Below, one piece after another: positions 61,450-64,000 of a stretch of 64,000 bases of DNA; position 1 is the stretch's first letter, and each line of letters begins with the position of its first letter. The notes under the pieces were generated by a model. The model ran no database searches, had not been told where the DNA came from, and saw only the letters and a program-made list of their open reading frames with translations. The stretch lies in NCBI GenBank assembly GCA_016704345.1, contig JADJAH010000011.1, positions 62,001 to 126,000 on the forward strand, given 5' to 3'. The stretch comes from Ignavibacteria bacterium (GTDB taxonomy: Bacteria > Bacteroidota > Ignavibacteria > Tepidaquicellales > Tepidaquicellaceae). The position numbers and the translations under genes are program-made.

Positions 61450-61980
61450 CTAAATTGAAATGACCGGTAGATCAGTTATATCCAGATTTCCTTTATAAAG
61501 TATATGAGGTATTCGATGATACAACAAAGGCCTTCCGCCTTTTTCAATTGTCTCCTTGTAGTAATCCTTCGTTGCTTGTGGCATTGAGGAATATTTTGCG
61601 GCTTCATCAGGTGCATATGAAACAAAATTAACTTCATTAAGCTTGTCTCTAACGTCAGCATGAGCATAGAGATAGACGATTGTGCTTTCCGATTTAAGTA
61701 ATTTGGGATCAACCTGAAAATATCTCAATTTAAATTCCTTTTTATCTCCGGCTTCAATCAGAGATTTTTTAATTTCACCCGGATGAACTGCAGAAAAATG
61801 TAAAACATCATTCCAGAGGCAGCCCAGTATTGGAATTTGATGTTTTAATAATTGTTCGCGTCCAACGTATTTGATCAGATGATGTTCATAAATATCAGAA
61901 TATATATCCTTCAACTCATTTAATGGATAAAGAATATTACCTCTCAAATTTATTGGTGCTCTGTGGTAAAGAAAGATCAT
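61450..61980 (-). CDS. Uncharacterised 176-residue protein
   Basis: A soluble protein beginning MIFLYHRAPINLRGNILYPL and ending with PLLYHRIPHILYKGNLDITD; the YHR motif occurs at both ends. The centre has FKLRYFQVDPKLLKSESTIV and a Y-A-P-D-E-A-A-K segment. I recall similar 'group-specific' proteins in Bacillus and other genomes with no assigned role, and I assign none. There is no signal peptide or membrane helix. It stands alone, with about 140 bases on one side and 190 on the other. Confidence 0.7.
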   Translation of the reverse strand: MIFLYHRAPINLRGNILYPLNELKDIYSDIYEHHLIKYVGREQLLKHQIPILGCLWNDVLHFSAVHPGEIKKSLIEAGDKKEFKLRYFQVDPKLLKSESTIVYLYAHADVRDKLNEVNFVSYAPDEAAKYSSMPQATKDYYKETIEKGGRPLLYHRIPHILYKGNLDITDLPVISI

Positions 61981-62167
61981 ATTTTTGTCAATAATTTTTA
62001 TTTAGTCAATAATCACTTAGCCAACATTACTCAACAATTCAGATTGAACAAAACTCATTTTCGCCTTTGTTGATCTTCCCGGGCAAAGCCTGCTGTGCAG
62101 GTCACCACCAATTACTGATATATCTATAAATCAGAATTATATGAAACCAGTCGAAGTATTGTTCATA

Positions 62168-62683
62168 CTAATACTTCAGAAGCATTTGATGATTTGGGTT
62201 TGAATGTGTTTCAGTGATCTTAAAATCGTAACTGCCAATGACTTTATAACCTGCCTTCTCATAGAATCTGACTGCTCTGTGATTTTCTTTCCAAACAAAT
62301 AGCCACATACCAGACTGATCATTCTTCTTTGACAATTCAACGTTGAAGTTCAGAAGCTCAAACCCTGATCTCAATCCGTGAAACTTTTCCAGCAGGTAGA
62401 TTCGATCTAACTTGGTAACATTTAACGATTCTATGTTGTGATGAGGAACATTGAATATAATCTTAGAGTATCCGGCAGGTTGCTCGTCATGATACATGAT
62501 ATGATAAATATTTTTCGGGTCGTTCAGCTCTGCTCTGACTATATCTTCCTGATATGTTTCACTCACATATACATTTATGTCTTCCGCTGAAGCACTTCTG
62601 CCATGTGATTCGATAAAAGATTGTTTTCCAATATCCGCCAATAACTGATAATCATCAGCTTTCGCTTTCACAATAGAAGTCAT
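62168..62683 (-). CDS. GNAT family N-acetyltransferase
   Basis: A 171-residue acetyltransferase from the ATG at 62683; the longer frame starts only with TTG. It starts MTSIVKAKADDYQLLADIG and has LDRIYLLEKFHGLRSGFELL at the acetyl-CoA loop (an R-x-x-S-G variant) and MWLFVWKENHRAVRFYEKAG with the usual FY. Substrate unknown. The family also contains diamine and amino-acid acetyltransferases. Confidence 0.88.
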   Translation of the reverse strand: MTSIVKAKADDYQLLADIGKQSFIESHGRSASAEDINVYVSETYQEDIVRAELNDPKNIYHIMYHDEQPAGYSKIIFNVPHHNIESLNVTKLDRIYLLEKFHGLRSGFELLNFNVELSKKNDQSGMWLFVWKENHRAVRFYEKAGYKVIGSYDFKITETHSNPNHQMLLKY

Positions 62684-62764
62684 CCTTGCTGATTTATTTT
62701 CTGAAAGCAATTTTCAATGTTTGCACTTTCTCAATATACGTTATGACAAAAACTTTTGAATGCG

Positions 62765-63286
62765 TCATGTCGAAAGTCCTGAATCCACAGTGGAAATATT
62801 ATTCATTAGAAACTCAATTGCCGGATAGGAGATAATGTTCCTGTCTCTGTATGTCTCAAGTATTGAAGCGCTATTCTCACCAATAATTCCATTCTGCAAG
62901 ATCACTGTTTTAAAATTTCTTTCCACAGCTCCGTTATATGTAAACAAAACACAATTTTCTGCCGCAAATCCTGAAACAATAACCAGCTCTGCTTTATTTT
63001 TCAGCAGAATGTTTTCAAGGTCTGTGTTCCAGAATGAATTCGATTTCAGTTTGCTGATTTCCATGTCGCCTTCTTTTACTTTGATCTCCGGAATAAATTC
63101 TGATAACGATTTGTCCCTTTCGCTTTCACCTTCAACATCCTTTACGTGAATTATTAGCTGAGTCCTGCTTCTCAAAAGTTCTGCCACATAATTAATGTAC
63201 TCACATGCTTTCTCAATTCCGTTTATTTCTTTGCGGTTACTAAGAAATACTTTCTGCATGTCAATGATCAGTAATGCTATTTTCAT
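62765..63286 (-). CDS. Isochorismatase-family cysteine hydrolase
   Basis: A 173-residue alpha/beta hydrolase with the catalytic triad of the isochorismatase/nicotinamidase superfamily: D9 in LLIIDMQKVF, K79 in EISKLKSNSFWNTDL and C112 in VSGFAAENCVLFT. Members hydrolyse isochorismate, nicotinamide, N-carbamoyl compounds or other amides; the substrate cannot be told. No nicotinate or siderophore genes are nearby. It is flanked by GNAT genes. Confidence 0.9.
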   Translation of the reverse strand: MKIALLIIDMQKVFLSNRKEINGIEKACEYINYVAELLRSRTQLIIHVKDVEGESERDKSLSEFIPEIKVKEGDMEISKLKSNSFWNTDLENILLKNKAELVIVSGFAAENCVLFTYNGAVERNFKTVILQNGIIGENSASILETYRDRNIISYPAIEFLMNNISTVDSGLST

Positions 63287-63355
63287 AAATCAGTTATTTG
63301 AATTATTATTAATGTTGTTTTCATGTTCTTAATGTCATGGGGCTTCGACTGTGAA

Positions 63356-63856
63356 TCATACATTCTGCCTTAACTCGTATTCGATTTTGCTGTCTTCCAG
63401 ATCTGCAATTTTAACAAAGTTAAGTCGCTCAAGAAGTTTTATTGCTTTCGCGTTTTGCTGAGTCGTTATTGCCCAAATACGTTTTAGTCCGATATTATTT
63501 ATTCCGAAGTCTATAGCTAACATCATGGCAGAAGTCATAAAACCCTGGCCGCGGAATTGAGGTAATAAAACGCAGCCAAGTTCGCCTGCTCCTTTGTCGA
63601 GTCCGCGATAGTAACCACAAGTCCCGATAATTTTATTGGTCAAATTGTCGGCAATGCCCCAATGAATTGTCTTACCATTATAATAGTCCTTATTGATCCT
63701 ATCGTGCATCTCTGTTGCCTGTTGCAATGTAGTTGCCTGAACAGAATTATAAAACGAAATTTCAATCAGGTCTTTGATATCTGCAGCAAGAATTTGCCGC
63801 AGCGAAATTTTGTCGCCGGAGATAGCCGGGAAAATTTCGTATGGAGGCAGATTCAT
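63356..63856 (-). CDS. RimJ/RimL-type GNAT acetyltransferase
   Basis: A 166-residue acetyltransferase from the ATG at 63856; the upstream extension begins only with TTG. Starts MNLPPYEIFPAISGDKISLR; has HWGIADNLTNKIIGTCGYYR, acetyl-CoA loop LPQFRGQGFMTSAMMLAIDF and TTQQNAKAIKLLERLNFVK, which fit the ribosomal-protein-alanine/aminoglycoside-type group. Substrate unknown. Confidence 0.9.
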   Translation of the reverse strand: MNLPPYEIFPAISGDKISLRQILAADIKDLIEISFYNSVQATTLQQATEMHDRINKDYYNGKTIHWGIADNLTNKIIGTCGYYRGLDKGAGELGCVLLPQFRGQGFMTSAMMLAIDFGINNIGLKRIWAITTQQNAKAIKLLERLNFVKIADLEDSKIEYELRQNV

Positions 63857-63892
63857 GTTGTCTTTTGTTTGGATAAAGAAGAAAGTCTTCAA

Positions 63893-64000
63893 TCAGTTTG
63901 CACGGTGAACAAATTCAATTCTTTCGTCTCCGCCAAGTCTTCCGTTTGGATTCATAATTGATTTGTCTAATCTTTGCAGAGCCGACTCAGCGAATGAAAG
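63893..64000 (-). CDS. C-terminal end of a gene cut by the window edge
   Basis: A frame open to the right edge ends at TGA 63893 and encodes a C-terminus reading SFAESALQRLDKSIMNPNGR then LGGDERIEFVHRAN. It ends 36 bases before the GNAT start. Too short to identify; may be part of the same unit. Confidence 0.5.
   Translation of the reverse strand, partial: LSFAESALQRLDKSIMNPNGRLGGDERIEFVHRAN

Noticed and set aside
1..64000. tRNA, rRNA and riboswitch genes
   Set aside because: No convincing tRNA cloverleaf or T-loop consensus, rRNA segment or known riboswitch core was seen by eye; a covariance-model scan would be decisive.

Overview
The window looks like chromosome of a Bacteroidota/Chlorobiota-type (FCB group) bacterium, most probably an Ignavibacteria-like heterotroph. 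Three secreted proteins end in a type IX secretion sorting domain with the YPNPFNP(S/V)T motif. Four promoters fit the Bacteroidota pattern TTG-N19/20-TAnnTTTG. Many gene families are typical of that group (DUF6029, Omp28, propeller-type hybrid sensors, DUF4286). I found no rRNA, tRNA, CRISPR array or prophage.

Layout. 1-7.5 kb: part of a plastocyanin-like protein, a FN3/T9SS protein, a helical-repeat protein, a purF-pepP pair and an outer-membrane TPR/barrel protein. 7.8-10.3 kb: a sulfur cassette (SQR-like flavoprotein, TusE/DsrC, DsrE2-like, GNAT). 10.9-16.5 kb: an accessory island. It holds a REP-associated tyrosine transposase (RAYT) with its palindromes inside its own reading frame, RAYT fragments, small proteins, a Zn-ribbon/alpha-CTD-like protein, a divergent DprA, and a RecQ helicase fused to a phosphoribosyltransferase. 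A 39-bp motif lies upstream of both the helicase and a 56-aa ORF. 16.7-21.7 kb: an amidinotransferase-like enzyme, a P-type ATPase and an enzyme whose active-site residues fit tyrosine phenol-lyase better than tryptophanase. 22-33 kb: a propeller histidine kinase with its response regulator, two large T9SS cargo proteins and several repeat families.

33-38.7 kb: DinB-like protein, then a minus-strand operon led by tryptophan 2,3-dioxygenase (SDR, DUF4286, aldehyde dehydrogenase, FAD oxidoreductase), probably for tryptophan/kynurenine breakdown. 38.7-42.4 kb: two GT2 and one GT9 glycosyltransferase plus ThpR, translationally coupled. 42.7-45.2 kb: a membrane-stress type operon (27-aa microprotein, DUF6249-like, DUF4097-like, ECF sigma factor, membrane protein). 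45-52.7 kb: GlsB-like protein, CHAP peptidase, LamG/P-domain/dockerin protein, and a TlpA-DUF6029-Omp28 operon. 53-58.5 kb: an isolated nuoH and an ABC exporter whose permease is fused to an M1 peptidase. 58.6-64 kb: a T9SS-domain remnant, an Lmo0937-type microprotein, 6-phosphogluconate dehydrogenase, an FMN reductase and small accessory enzymes.

The best candidate for an undescribed system is the RecQ-phosphoribosyltransferase/DprA-like/alpha-CTD-like cluster together with the RAYT-REP array beside it. A defence or DNA-processing role is inference from domains and context only.
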